DNA of 64,000 nt from positions 126,395,484-126,459,483 of the forward strand of contig NC_092055.1 of the NCBI RefSeq assembly GCF_003086295.3, read 5' to 3'. A model generated the notes under the pieces. It was given only the letters and a program-made list of their open reading frames with translations, did not search any database and had not been told where the DNA came from. The first letter of the stretch is position 1. Each line of letters begins with the position of its first letter. Source of the DNA: Arachis hypogaea (Eukaryota > Streptophyta > Magnoliopsida > Fabales > Fabaceae). The translations under genes and the position numbers were made by a program. Below, piece by piece: positions 46,715-58,587 of this stretch.

Positions 46715-47064
46715 TAAAACTTTTATTTCTACACTAACCTATATAGACACCCTATTTTTAGAATTAGAAGTTCAAGTACCATTTATTTAATAAAAGTTTT
46801 ATATTTAATTTTTAAATAAGTCCAATAAGTCACTGTATAGTTGCTCTTTGTATTTTTTTATATTATTATTTTTTTACAACATCTTGTAATTCAGTAGGTA
46901 AAAATTAATCTAGTGCAAATTTATTCTCTATTTAAGAGTATATAGATGAATTATAAATTATTACATATATAAACTTATTATAAAGTAAAATTTAAATGCT
47001 GATACTTGATTAAATAGACCAATATACTTATTAATTGACCAATTCAAATATGCTTATTAATTGT

Positions 47065-47560
47065 TGTTGTTGGGCTTACCTAGACCAGATGATTGGGCTT
47101 GTTTGTGAGGCCCAAGTGCTTAAGGAAGATAGTCTCCGACTTGTCCTGCGTCAGGGAGCCGCCGACCAAGTTGTGTGTTTGAGAAGATGGGGGGTGGTAC
47201 CTGCAAGACACTCCGATGCCTAAGTTAGCAAACAGTAAAGTAGGTTTAAGTGTATTGGAACTTAAGTTTACCTGAGTGAGTCAATGTATTTATAGAGAGG
47301 ATCCAATAACCACCATTGAAGTAGTTCCACTTCTGATGGTAGATAACCGTCTCTTTATCTTAAGGTTGTTAAGGTGAATCTTCTGGAAGTGGGTGAGAGA
47401 TTTAAGGAGGCAGTTACTTATTTGGATAAGTGTCATCTGCCAGCTCATATCGAGTCCGACTTCTTTGGGGAAGTCGGGTGAACGGTGAAGGCCAACCCTT
47501 TGAATTGGGACTTTTTAACTTAATTGGGCCTGGCTATTGCATTGGGCCAGGGTATGAACA
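47065..47560 (-). repeat. gypsy 3' LTR
   Basis: Aligns with 56321-56828 throughout (shared TTGTGTGTTTGAGAAGAT, AGAGAGGATCCAATAACCAC, TTTAAGGAGGCAGTTA) with many substitutions. On the minus strand it starts TGTTCATACC. Confidence 0.85.
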
Positions 47561-47831
47561 GTGTCCCTACTCGAGTCCGATCTGTTAGTTGCAAGTTGGA
47601 TTCGAGTATTAATTGAACTCGAGGATGTTTAAGTCGGTATTTCTTTTCAGGTCAGAAAACCGACGTGATTTTAGTTTTGAAACCGATGTGATTTTTGAAT
47701 TTCTCAATCGTCGTGTCTATTCAAACGTCGCATCTTTTTGGCTTTTGTATTTACTCGTGGAGGACAGTTACATTGGTAACGGTGCGCTCTTTTAATGATT
47801 GCGTCATTTTACCGTTATACCCCTAGTGCAT

Positions 47832-47839
47832 TATAAATA
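47832..47839 (+). promoter_or_regulatory. candidate TATA box of the antisense gene
   Basis: TATAAATA in GTGCATTATAAATACATTTC, followed by a pyrimidine-rich leader (47848-47960) like a plant 5' UTR and, 392 bp on, the antisense ATG at 48231. A possible leader intron donor (GAAG then GTTAGT) is near 47966. Inferred from sequence only. Confidence 0.4.
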
Positions 47840-48230
47840 CATTTCCCTATTCTTTCTTTCTTTTCTTTCGTTTGCATTTTGAGAACTGTTTCGCTCCTTC
47901 GCTCTTTTCCTCACTCACAAAATCCCCAGGCTCTCTCTTTTGTTGCAGTGTTCTTCTTTTACGAAGGTTAGTTTTTTGCATCTCCTTTTCGCTTTTTATA
48001 GTATTTCTTACACTTAATATACTGCATGCTTTGAGAGTGAAGTTCCTTTGCGATATCTTTGCAATATCTTTATTTCGTGCTCTCTTTTTACATAAGTCTT
48101 TTTAGCTGTGACTGCCAGTTCTCCCTGTTCTTTTGCTTGGAAAGAATTATCTTTGGACTGACTTTTGATGATGCTCCCTTTTTCTTTTGTGTAATGTAGG
48201 TATATTTTCTTATATATTGCCTTTCTGAAC

Positions 48231-50155
48231 ATGTCTTCCCAAATTCCTGAAGCCCTTTTGAGATGGGTGGATTCTTCTATCATTTTTGAAAATTCTTTAG
48301 TGGATGATGTTTTTATAATTAAACTCTGAAAGCACCATAGAATTTGTAGCCTATATGCTGATGAACCCAAATATGAACTAGTGGCCCCAGGCTCTGAAGA
48401 CCAAGTTTGTTGCGAGAGGCTTAACAACTCTAACCCCTACTTCCTTTTCATGTATGATTGCCTTTTTACCTGTTTGGGGGTTATATTCCCTTTTTCTGAT
48501 TTTGAGATGGAGGTTTTGTCTTACTATCGAGTAGCTCCTACCCAACTTCACCCCAATTCTTGGGGTTTCATGAAAATATATCAGCTTGTTAGCCGAGAGC
48601 TTGACTTTCCTATTTCTTTAAGAATCTTTTTCTTCCTTTTTCACCTGACTAAGCCCTTTAGTAAGCAGAATAAGCAGCAGTGAGTTTCTTTCCGAGCTAT
48701 ACATGATCGGAAGATTTTTTCTATTTTTGATGAGTCCTTTCATGATTTTAAAAACTTCTTCAAAGTTCAAGCCATCGAGGGTTACCATCCTTTTTTCTTG
48801 AATGAAAGTCATGAGCCCATCTTTCAATTGTACTGGGCAGAGGCAGTCCCCGTAGAGAAGTACAATATGGTTGATTTGGATGAGGTGGAAGAGGCGGTGG
48901 TTGAGTTTTTTCAAGAGGCTTGGGGACGGGCTCCCAACCTCGATACCAAAAAATTTCTCCTCGGTTCTCCGAATTATGTCCGGACCGAGCTAGGTAGCTT
49001 TTATTTTTGATTTTGTAGTCATTTCTTAACTCTTCCGACTTGTATTAGTCTACTTGCATCCGACTTATATGCTAATCATTTTTTTGATTTCCTTTTTCAG
49101 AAAAAATGAAAAGTGGGTCGAAGGCAGCTTACCAGAAGGTGTAGGAGGCTAAGAGGAATGCTCATGCCCGGACTGCTGCTCAGGAGATCAGGGCATCATC
49201 TACTCCCCCTCATCAGAGCTCAGTGCTGGGGACTTCTTCTTCTCGGTCTCCCTTGGTAAATCTCATTCCTAATACTCCTCCTCCTCCTCCTCCTCCTCCT
49301 CCTCCTCCTCCTCCTCCCCCCGTTCAATCCACCTCGGAACCCGAAAAGAAAAAGCGCAAGACCATGGAAGTCGGCTCCTCTAGTGTTGGGGATGCCGGTT
49401 TTGATGGTCCAAAGTTTACTAGGAAGCACATTCTTCCATACAGCCAGATTGCTATGGATGATGCTGCTATCTGAAATCATCTTAATATCTTAATCTGAAG
49501 GGGAATTCGAACTGTTGGGGTCTGCACCTCCCTCCTTGATATTTTTGACAAAACCCCGTTGAGCGCTACTCAGAAATCTTTGGAGGACCTTTAAGGGAGG
49601 ATTGTCATGTATCAGGAGGAGGAAAAAAGGCTGTAGGAGGAGAATGATAGGCTAAAGGAAGAGTTGGCCCAGACTCAGGAGAGGGAGAAAAAATTGATGG
49701 GCCAGTGTGTGATGGCTGGGGGTCTGAAGCAGAAGACTGAACAGAACTATGTTAGGATCTTTTCGGCCAATCTTGATTACAAAAAGGAGGTTGAGCAGCT
49801 TCGGAGGAGCTATCAGGACTTGAAAGACTCCATAGTTGAGGGTACCGAAGAGGTGTTTAGAGTGTTGAAGCAGCAAGTCGGAGTTATTGCTCCCAACTTG
49901 GACCTATCTCCTCTCCATTCCGACAAGGTTGTTGTTAATGGAGAAATAGTTTCTCCTCTTCGTCCTGAGACTGATTTCGAGTTGAAGATGGCAGGACAAC
50001 GCATCATTGAATCTCCTCCTTGTGGGGCTGATATGCCGACTTCTTCTGCTGCTCCTCGTGATGCCGAAGAGATCCCTCCGACCTCTCCAGCTTCCGCGGC
50101 CGAACCGACCTCTTCTCCTGCCGACGACTCCAACCCTCTTTTTGGTCCCCAATAA
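48231..50155 (+). pseudogene. antisense gene in the gypsy element, with one recognisable intron
   Basis: Starts MSSQIPEALLRWVDSS at ATG 48231, opposite to gag-pol. Reading continues through PNSWGFMKIYQLVSRELDFP and EGYHPFFLNESHEPIFQLYW to RTEL at 48993. An intron fits at 48994-49100 (GTAGCT donor, CCTTTTTCAG acceptor), after which the same frame continues into KMKSGSKAAYQK. The second exon has a proline run coded by (CCT)n at 49275-49320, a basic EKKKRK motif, a coiled coil (about 49640-49860) and a Pro/Ala/Ser-rich tail ending at 50155. Stops at 48327-48329, 48681-48683, 49143-49145, 49471-49473 and others show decay. The N-terminal part resembles plant transposon-associated proteins of Tat/Ogre antisense ORFs. 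Function unknown. Confidence 0.7.
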
Positions 50156-51061
50156 TTTGAAGCTATTTAAGGCCCAACTTGTGGGTCCTTTTATGAATTC
50201 TTTATATTTGTTTTTTTTTTGTTATATTTATGTTGATGGCTAGTGACATTTGATCCTTAATAGGATCATAAAAAACAACTTTTGTTTATTTGGTCCTTTT
50301 TGGATAGGGCCTTTAACAAAAAATGGTTGCTTTATTATTTGTGTGGTGATGTTTTGTTTTAACTGAAACTTTGAATGGTTTAAGGCTTTTTGAAAAACCC
50401 TTTTCTGTACCTTAGTTTCGTAAAGCTTTTGAAAAACTTTTCTAAGATAGTTTGACTGGTGACTTCTGAGGAGCCTTTTGTTAAGTTAAGTAATCTCGAC
50501 TTTGATTAGATTCCTATGGGAATGTTGCCATCCTTGACCTTTAATGGGATCTTATGTCTATCATTTTCCATTTCTTTTATTCGGCTACATTTCAACTTTG
50601 CTATGCTTATTGAACCGTTTTCGGGACGTAGGTTATTCTAGCGAGGCATTTAGTTTTAGCTCGGCTTTTCTGACTTATAAGTCGTTAGCTATTTTACTTC
50701 TGAGCTGCTATGATCGACTTTTATAACCTCTTTACACTGACTTGTACCTCGTTGCTTTATCTTGTCGATCACGTAAGTCGGTCAATAGATTTTCATGCTT
50801 TTCTGAGCTTAAGTCAGTGCGTATCGTAGTAATAACAAATGGAATTTTTAAAGAGAAAAATAAAGAGATAGAGAAACGAGATATTATTACTAATGAAATG
50901 TGATTTCATAAGGGTGATTTTGCTACTAGGGGAGCAACTTATGGCTTTTCTGCCCCTAGCCCTCGCTTTGATGCCTCGTTAAAACCCCCTTTAAGAAAAC
51001 CCTTTTTTAGGAAAAACCATGAAGTCGAGAAAAAAAGTACATCAGGGAGCGAGGTTCGCTT
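50156..51061. other. non-coding region of the gypsy element
   Basis: Lies between the antisense gene's end and the integrase end, on opposite strands. No gene seen. Probably holds the convergent 3' UTRs. Confidence 0.5.
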
Positions 51062-54000
51062 CTAGCTGTAATATCTCTTCATATTGCAAGCGTTCCACGA
51101 CCTAGGAAGCTCGGATCCACCTAGATCGGACACCTTATAGTATCCCTTTCCTAAGACTTCAACTATCTTGTATGGTCCCTTCCAGTTTGCAGCGAGTTTT
51201 CCTTTGCCCGACTTGTTTACGCCAATGTCATTTTGAATTAGCACTAAGTCGTCTGGGGCGAAGCTTCTTCGAATGACCTTTTTATTGTATCTATTTGTCA
51301 TTCTTTGTTTCAGCGCTGCTTCCCTTATTTGGGCTTGTTCTCTGACTTCTGGGAGCAACTCGAGTTCTTCTTTGTGAGCTTGAATGTTTCCGACCTCGTC
51401 GTAAAATCTTACCCTAGGACTTTGCTCGTTGATTTCAATAGGGATCATGGTTTCTATGCCATAAGCAAGTCGAAAAAGTATCTCTCCAGTAGTAGAATGA
51501 GGTGCAGTTCGGTAGGCCCACAATACTTGGGGAAGCTCTTCAGTCCAAGCTCCCTTTGCTTCTTGAAGTCTTTTCTTAAGCCCTGCTAGTATAACTTTGT
51601 TGGCTGCCTTGGCTTGTCCATTTGCCTGGGGATGCTCGACCGAGGTGAATTAATGTTTTATCTTCATACTGACTACCAGGTTCCTGAAGGTAGAGTCGGT
51701 AAACTGAGTACCATTATCCGTGGTGATGGAGTGGGGGACTCAAACCTAGTAATGATGTTCTTGTAAAGAAACTTCCGACTTCTCTGTGCTATAATGGTGG
51801 CTAAAGGCTCTGCTTCAATCCACTTTGTGAAATAATCTATCCCACTATAAGGTATTTTACTTGTCTAGGTGCTTGTGGAAAAGGTCCGAGTAGGTCCAGT
51901 CCCTATTTTGCAAAAGGCCATGACGAAGTTATACTAATTAACTCTTCTGGGGGAGCGATATGGAAGTTTGCATGCATCTGGCATGGTTGACACTTCCTTA
52001 CGAAGTCGGTAATGTCTTTTTGCAAGGTCGGCCAGAAGAATCTAGCTCGGATAATCTTTCTGGCTAAAGATCTTGCTCCAAGATAGTTTCCACAAATGCC
52101 ACTATGCACTTCTTCCAGAACTTCTTCCGTCTTAGAAGTCGGGACTCATTTCAACAATGGTGTAGATATCCCCCTTCTATAAAGGATATTTTTCACCAAG
52201 GTGTAGTTTTGTGCTTCTCTTCGGATCTTCTTGGCCTCTTTTTGTTCCTCCGGTAAGATATCGAATTTTAAATATTCGACCAGAGGAGTCATCCAACCGA
52301 GGTCTAATATGGAAACTTCTAAAACATCTAGCTTGGTATCTGCCTTCGTGACTGAAGGTTCTTGGAGAGTTTCTTGAATCAGACTTCTATTGTTCCCACC
52401 AGGCTTGGTACTTGCCAATTTGGAGAGGGCGTCTACTCTGCTGTTGAGTTCTCGAGTTATATGTCTGACCTAGGTTTCGGAGAATTGCCCAAGATACTCC
52501 ATAGTCATTTCTAAGTACCTTCTCATATTCGTGTCTTTAGCCTGATATTCTCCATTAATTTGAGAAGTCACCACTTGAGAATCACTGAAGGATACTACTT
52601 TAGTTGCGCCGACTTCTTTGGCTAACTTTAGACCAGCAATCAGGGTTTCATATTCTGCCTGATTGTTAGAAGCTGGGAACTCAAATTTCAAGGAGACTTC
52701 TATTTGAGTTTCTTCTTAGTTAACCAATATTACGCCAGCACCGCTTTCGACTTTGTTGGAGGAGCCGTCCACATACAACTCCCAGGTCGTGGAGGTCCCC
52801 TCTTGATCTCCTGCGTATTCGGCCACGAAGTCGGTAAGGCATTGAGCTTTGATGGCTGTCCGAGTTTCGTATTTCAAGTCGAACTCAAATAGTTCTATAG
52901 CCCATTGAACCATTCTGCCCGCAACATCTATTTTCTGGAGGATTTACTTCATAGGCTGGTTCGTCTGAACTTTTATGGTGTGAAATTGAAAATAAGGCCG
53001 AAGTCTTCTAGATGCTACTATCAAGGCATATGCAAACTTTTCAAGTTTTTTATATTTTAGTTTAGGGTCTTGTAACACCTTGCTTGTAAAGTAGACAGGA
53101 TGTTGTCCGACCTCATCCTCCCGTATTAATGTTGATGCTACAGCCTTCTCAGTGACAGCTAAGTATAACACGAGATCTTCTCCTACTTTTGGCCAAGAAA
53201 GAATGGGAGGTTGGCTCAGGTACTTTTTGAACTCTTGAAATGCCTCTTCACATTCAGGAGTCCATTCGAATTGGCACCTTTTTCATAGTAGAAAAAAAGA
53301 GGTAGGAATCTTAATGCTGACCCTGCCAAGAATCTGGATAGAGCTGCAAGTCGTCCGTTCAGCTGCCGAACTTCCTTTAAGCAGGTTGAGCTCTTCATTT
53401 CTAGGATCGCTTTACACTTATCGAGATTAGCTTCAATTCCCTTTGTGTTAGCATGAATTCTAGGAATTTTTCAGCCTCCACTGCAAAGGTACATTTATCG
53501 GGATTTAATCTCATCCTATGCTTTCTTATGGTGTTGAAGACTTGCGAGAGATCATTCAGGAGGCGGGCGTCATCCTTGGTCTTCACCAGCATGTCATCAA
53601 CATACACCTCCATTAATTCTTCTAGATGAGGTGAAAACACCTCATTCATCAGCCTCTGGTATGTGGCCCTTGCATTTTTAAATTCAAATGGCATGACCAC
53701 GTAGAAATAATTAGCTCTAGGCGTGATGAATGATGTCTTCTCTTGGTCTAGCTTGTACATCGGGATTTGGTTATATCCCGAGTAAGCGTCCATGAATGAC
53801 AAGTATTGATACCCCGAGCTGGAATCTACTAGGGTATCAATATTTGGTAAAGGATATGGGTCCTTAGGACATGCCTTGTTCAGGTCGGTGTAGTCGACGC
53901 ACATCCTCTATTTTTCATTCTGTTTCTTGACCAACACCACATTTGCCAGCTAGGCCAGGTATTTGACTTCTCTAATGAAGCCTGCTTCAAACAGGGCTTA

Positions 54001-54922
54001 TACTTGCTCTTTAACCACTTGAGCCCGTTCAGGTCCTAGCTTCCGTCTTCTTTGTTGGACAGGTCGGGATCCCGAATGAACAGCCAATCTATGTGACATG
54101 AGCTCGAGATCTATCCCAGGCATGTCAGAAGCTTTCCAGGCGAAGAGGTTGGAATTTTCTTGTAGGAGCTGCACCAGCTTCTGCTTCAGATCTTCTGCTA
54201 GGTTGGCTCCTATGTTGGTATTCTTTCTGACCTCTTGCCCGATTTGTACCTCTTCAGTCTTTCCTCTGGGCTGTGGTCATAGCTCTTCCTTAAGTCAGAC
54301 TCCTCCGAGCTCAATGGTATTGACTTCCTTGCCTTTACCTCGCAGGTTTAGGCTTTCATTGTAACACTTTCTCGCCAACTTCTGATCTCCTCTGATGGTG
54401 GCAATCCCTTCTGGTGTTGGAAACTTCATACAGAGGTGGGGAGTAGAAACACTGCTCCAAGCCGATTTATGGTTGTTCTGCCTATTAAGGCATTGTAGGC
54501 AGAAGCTACATCTACGACAATAAAGTCGACATTTAATGTCTTGGATTTTATTCCCTTCCAAAAGTTGTGTGTAGGGGAATGAAACCCAGCGGCCTAATGG
54601 GAGTGTCCCCTAGTCCGAAGAGAGTGTCTGGGTAAGCTCTTAACTCTTTTTCGTCTAATCCCAACTTATCAAACGCTGGTTTGAACAAAATGTCAGTTGA
54701 GCTCCCTTAATCCACTAGAGTTCTATATAGATGAGCGTTGGCGAGAATCATAGTGATTACTACCGAATCGTCGTTCCCAGGAACAATACCCTGTCCATCC
54801 TCCTTGGTGAAAGAGATGGTGGGGAGGTCGGGCACTTCGTTCCCGACTTGATAGAGTTCCTTCAAATGCCTTTTGCGAGATGATTTGGTCAACCCTCCTC
54901 CCACAAATCCCCCCGATATCAT
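51062..54922 (-). pseudogene. gypsy Pol: protease, RT, two RNase H domains and integrase, degraded
   Basis: Fragments in order on the minus strand. Protease near 54640-54760, where TLVD is followed by a stop and GSSTDILFKPAF, so the active-site Ser position of DSGSS is lost. Reverse transcriptase 53401-53904 with CVDYTDLNKACPKDPYPLP and the catalytic YVDD (EVYVDDMLVKTKD). First RNase H about 52716-53171 (VYFTSKVLQDPKLKYKKLEK). Second RNase H about 52400-52800 (WELYVDGSSN, SNNQAEYETLIAGLKLA). Integrase zinc domain 51903-52109 (HSGICG, CQPCQMHA), then the core and C-terminal 51062-51523 (WAYRTAPHSTTGE, WKGPYKIVEVLGKGYYKV). Stops and frame changes separate all pieces. Not functional. Confidence 0.85.
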
Positions 54923-55126
54923 ATGGATATGTCGTTCTGGGGTTTGTGGGGTGGACTTCTTCGTCCATGACCTTCATCATCTCTTTTTCTTTTTCCATGA
55001 TTGTCTGACCTTTCCATGAGATATATATCTAACCGGCCTTCTCTGACCAGCTTTTCTATCACATTTTTTAGGTCGTAGCAATCACTAGTAGAGTATCCAT
55101 ACAGTTTATGGTATTCACAGTATTCA

Positions 55127-56282
55127 TTACGACTTTTCCTTTTTTTTCTTGACGGGTCGTGGGGGAGGGAGCTTTTCAGTGTGACAAATTTCCCTGTATA
55201 CGTCGACTAGAAAAACTCGCAGGGGAGTGTAAGAGTAATATCTCCTAGCCCTTTCAGTTCTGACTTCTTCCTTTTTCTTGGGCTCCTTCTCTTTTTCTTT
55301 TGATTGGTGGGGATGCCCTATCCGCCAACTCGGTTCTCGTAACCTGGCATTTTCCTCCATGTTGATGTACTTCTCAGCTTGTTCTTGTACATTACTTAAA
55401 GAAGTCGGGTGTCTCTTTGAGATGGACTGAGAGAAGGGTCCTTCTCGGAGTTCGTTGACTAGGCCCATTATCACTGCTTCAATGGGTAAGTCTTGGATTT
55501 CCAAGCACGCTTTATTGAACCTTTCCATGTAGTCTCTCAGAGGTTCTCCGACCTCCTATTTCACTCTTAATAGGCTGGGTGCATGCTTGACTTTGTCCTT
55601 CTAGATTGAGAAGCGCGTGAGAAACTTGCGCGAGAGGTCGTCGAAGCTGGTCACCGACCTATGGGGAGGCCGTCAAACCACTTCAAGGCCGCCTTTGTTA
55701 GAGTTGTCGGGAAAGCCGTACAACGAGTAGCGTCTGACGCATCGGCTAAGTACATCCGACTTTTGAAATTACTAAGATGGTGCTTCAGGTCTGTCGTCCC
55801 ATCATACAGGTCCATGTCGGAGATTTTAAAGTTTTTGAAAACTTTATCTCTCATAATATCCTCAATGAATGGGTCTTCTTCTCCTAATGGGATGTCTTCT
55901 CGATCTCTGTAGGAATCCTTATTTTGGAGGTTGGATTCCAGCCTTGAGAGCTTTCTTCAAGCTCTCTTCGTCGCTCAATCTCTCTCCTTAGGCTTCGTTC
56001 TGCTTCACGCTGTCGTTCCAACTCTTGCTCCAGTTGCTCGAGTCGACCTTGGTGGCCATGTAGTAATCCCATTAGGTCAGCAGAGTGAAGTTGTCCATCT
56101 TTTCCGGGCTGATGAACTTCGGAGGATATCCTTTTTGGTCCCTGAGTATTGGAGGGACCTTCGCCATGCTGTCCTTCTGTTCCTTGTAGGGATATTATTG
56201 CCCTGTCGTTGTTGACCGCGTCTTGGTGTTCTTGCTCAGACTCCGATGCGGTGTGTCCGTCTTCGTGTTGGTCATCCGCCAT
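55127..56282 (-). pseudogene. gypsy Gag, degraded
   Basis: Start ATG 56282 (MADDQHEDGHTASESE), only about 20 bp after the primer-binding site. An acidic and Gln/Glu-rich N-terminus with a coiled coil (LEQLEQELERQREAERSLRR) is followed by the retrotransposon Gag domain in other frames: DLYDGTTDLKHHLSNFKSRM, ALKWFDGLP, MERFNKACLEI. The 55127-55528 segment ends in a Lys/Glu-rich tail. Frameshifts near 55880 and stops near 55560-55650 break it. Confidence 0.8.
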
Positions 56283-56301
56283 CGTTCGTTGATCTTCCAA
56301 G

Positions 56302-56320
56302 TCCCCGACAATGGCGCCAA
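56302..56320 (-). other. gypsy primer-binding site
   Basis: On the minus strand, TTGGCGCCATTGTCGGGGA directly follows the 5' LTR. This resembles the primer-binding site of many plant gypsy elements. Confidence 0.8.
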
Positions 56321-56826
56321 TATTCCGGGGCTTACCTAGAACCGGATGATTGAGCTTGTTTGTGAGGTCCAAGTGCTCAAGGAAGGTGGTCTCCGACTTG
56401 TCCTGCGTTAGGGAGCTGCCGTCCGAGTTGTGTGTTTGAGAAGATTGGGGGGGGGGGGTTGGTACGTGCAAGACACTTCAATGCTTAAGTCAGCAAAGGG
56501 TAAAGTAGGTTTAAATGTATTGGAACTTAAGTTTACTTGAGTAAGTCAGTGAATTTATAGAGAGGATCCAATAACCACCATTAAAGTAGTTCCACTTCTA
56601 ATGGTAGATAACCGTCTTTTTATCTTAGGACTGTTAAGGTGAATCTTCTAAAAGTAGGTGAAAAATTTAAGGAGGCAGTTAATTATTTGGATAAGTGTCA
56701 TCTGTTAGCTCATGTCGAGTCTGACTTCTTTAGAGAAGTCGGATAAACGATGAAGGTCAACTCTTTGGATTATATTTGACCTTTTTAACTTACTTGAGCC
56801 TGACCTGCATTGAAACAGGATATGAA

Positions 56827-56828
<2 letters not shown>
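56321..56828 (-). repeat. gypsy 5' LTR
   Basis: On the minus strand begins TGTTCATATCC at 56828 and ends CCGGAATA at 56321. It has a G-run at 56448-56458 on the plus strand. Confidence 0.85.

Positions 56829-56874
<46 letters not shown>
56829..56874. repeat. (TTA)15 microsatellite
   Basis: Perfect trinucleotide run that starts at the outer border of the gypsy 5' LTR. Confidence 0.95.
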
Positions 56875-57352
56875 GGCCATGCCTTTGGGGATCAGATCTC
56901 GCATCATTCATTCACCTGGTTTATACATTGAATTTCCAACTCTGTGAAATAATACTTCTAATGAAAGGAATTAAAAAATAATCCACGTGATATGAACAAT
57001 AATTCATGCTACGAAAAGGCCAATAAAATTGAAATTTTAATACATTTAAAGTTTGTTGGTACAGCAACAACAACGCGGTTTCTGCCATGCATCCTTTTAA
57101 AATTTGTTATATGATTAAATCAAAGTATCTGTCTAATTCGATCTAAAGCTAATAAAATATTATTAATTATATTCCCACTAAAATGTTAAGCATATAGAAG
57201 TATAATAGATTTTAAGATTTGCATTGTGTTTCTTCAAAGAAGCTACGTACTGCCTACAAGAACAGAAACATAACCAAGCAAATGGACATTATTATTGTTG
57301 ACCACTTTTCAATTTCCTTTGCTTTTAATTTTGATTTCAATTGGAAATAAGC

Positions 57353-57356
<4 letters not shown>
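56875..57356. other. intergenic, no gene seen
   Basis: AT-rich spacer with no supported feature. Confidence 0.5.

Positions 57357-57420
<64 letters not shown>
57357..57420. repeat. (TA)32 microsatellite
   Basis: 64-bp perfect dinucleotide run; a shorter imperfect AT run follows at about 57525-57550. Likely hypervariable. Confidence 0.95.
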
Positions 57421-57424
<4 letters not shown>

Positions 57425-57585
57425 AGCTAATTAAGTTAAATAAAGTTAAGGAAGACATGGAAGAATGGTACATACATACATACATGATACATAGTACGTG
57501 TGACCTTTATTAGGTAGAGATCAATATATTATATATATATATATATATATGAAAAAAAAAAAGACTAGAACGATGTTTTACAAAA

Positions 57586-58125
57586 GGGTAAAGTATTAAA
57601 TTAGTCTCTTATATTTAGATTTAATTCTGTTTTAATTTTTAAAGTTTAAAGTGTTTTATTTGAATCTAAAAAAGTTTCATGTAGTTTTAATATAGTCCTA
57701 CTGCAAAGTCAATGCATGTTAAATAATTAATTTCACCGTTGCACCAAATTTTAATGTCCTTCCCTGAAAAAGAGGTACAAATTCGAGAGGCACATGATGC
57801 ATCACCACGAATCACTGGTCATGGTTCAAGCACATGGAGAACATTGTTGAAAACTCACTTTCCGCAGAAAAATTCACTGGTGGCGACGAGAATAAGACCA
57901 TTGTCACCTCTACTGCGAGAAACTCCTCTCGACAACCGAAAAGTTTGGTTATATAAGTTTTTTATATTTGAAAACTGAGTTTCGTTAATTATTTAACATT
58001 AACTTCACGGCATGACTATATTGAAGCTAAATAAAACTTTTTTGAATTTAAATAGGACACTTTAAACTTTAGGAACAAAAACATAATTAGGCCCAAACTT
58101 AAAAGACTAATTTAGTACTTTACTC
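57586..58125. mobile_element. MULE-type MITE, 540 bp, with a perfect 10-bp target duplication
   Basis: Terminal inverted repeats of about 140 bp begin GGGTAAAGTATTAAATTAGTC at the left and, in reverse complement, GAGTAAAGTACTAAATTAGTC at the right. TTTTACAAAA is repeated exactly at 57576-57585 and 58126-58135. The core (about 57770-57960) is richer in G+C and keeps a short open frame (57739-57978) with no recognisable homology; it may be captured sequence. Confidence 0.82.
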
Positions 58126-58587
58126 TTTTACAAAATATAAAATTATTATTGAATATAATATAATTTAAATTCTAAGATATACAATCTTATAAAATAAAAT
58201 ATAAAAGTGTACCTAATAATGCATATAGAATAGCTCTTATTAGTGCATTTATTTTGTATATATATGCCAGCTGCATTGTGATTCTATAGTAGTGCCAAAT
58301 AGTTGGACAAAATTATTGCTACTATTTAATTATATTGATAATTCCACCATCGAAGGGCACTAAGTAATTTACAATTGTAACAAAATTAAAGGGGGTAATA
58401 CAGCATTGATCCAACTATAAAAGAGGTGCTACAAGAGCATGTTTATGCACTCTACCAAATTCTTACATTATTTCTTCCTATATAGTAGTAGTATTGATAA
58501 ACTTAATTGTTTTCCTTAGATCCCTATAATATCATAACATTATTTTGTTTGGTCTCTACATGTTATATTGGTGTACTAGTAATAAAA

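Larger units (their letters stand above)
47065..56828 (-). mobile_element. decayed Tat-type gypsy LTR retrotransposon with an antisense gene
   Basis: Minus-strand element. 5' LTR 56321-56828, primer-binding site 56302-56320, gag, protease, RT, two RNase H domains, integrase, a region with a plus-strand antisense gene, purine tract 47561-47578, and 3' LTR 47065-47560. The two RNase H domains and the antisense ORF between integrase and 3' LTR fit the Tat/Ogre group. Many stops and frameshifts and clearly diverged LTRs mark it as old. A target duplication could not be confirmed; the right flank is a TTA microsatellite. Confidence 0.85.

Noticed and set aside
49220..49480. Minus-strand frame with a long arginine run
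   Set aside because: Reverse reading of the (CCT)n tract that codes proline in the antisense gene.
57295..57513. 72-aa frame with alternating Tyr-Ile
   Set aside because: Translation of the (TA)n microsatellite.
57739..57978. 79-aa frame in the MULE-type MITE as a real gene
   Set aside because: Reaches into the terminal repeat and shows no recognised domain; kept only as possible captured sequence.
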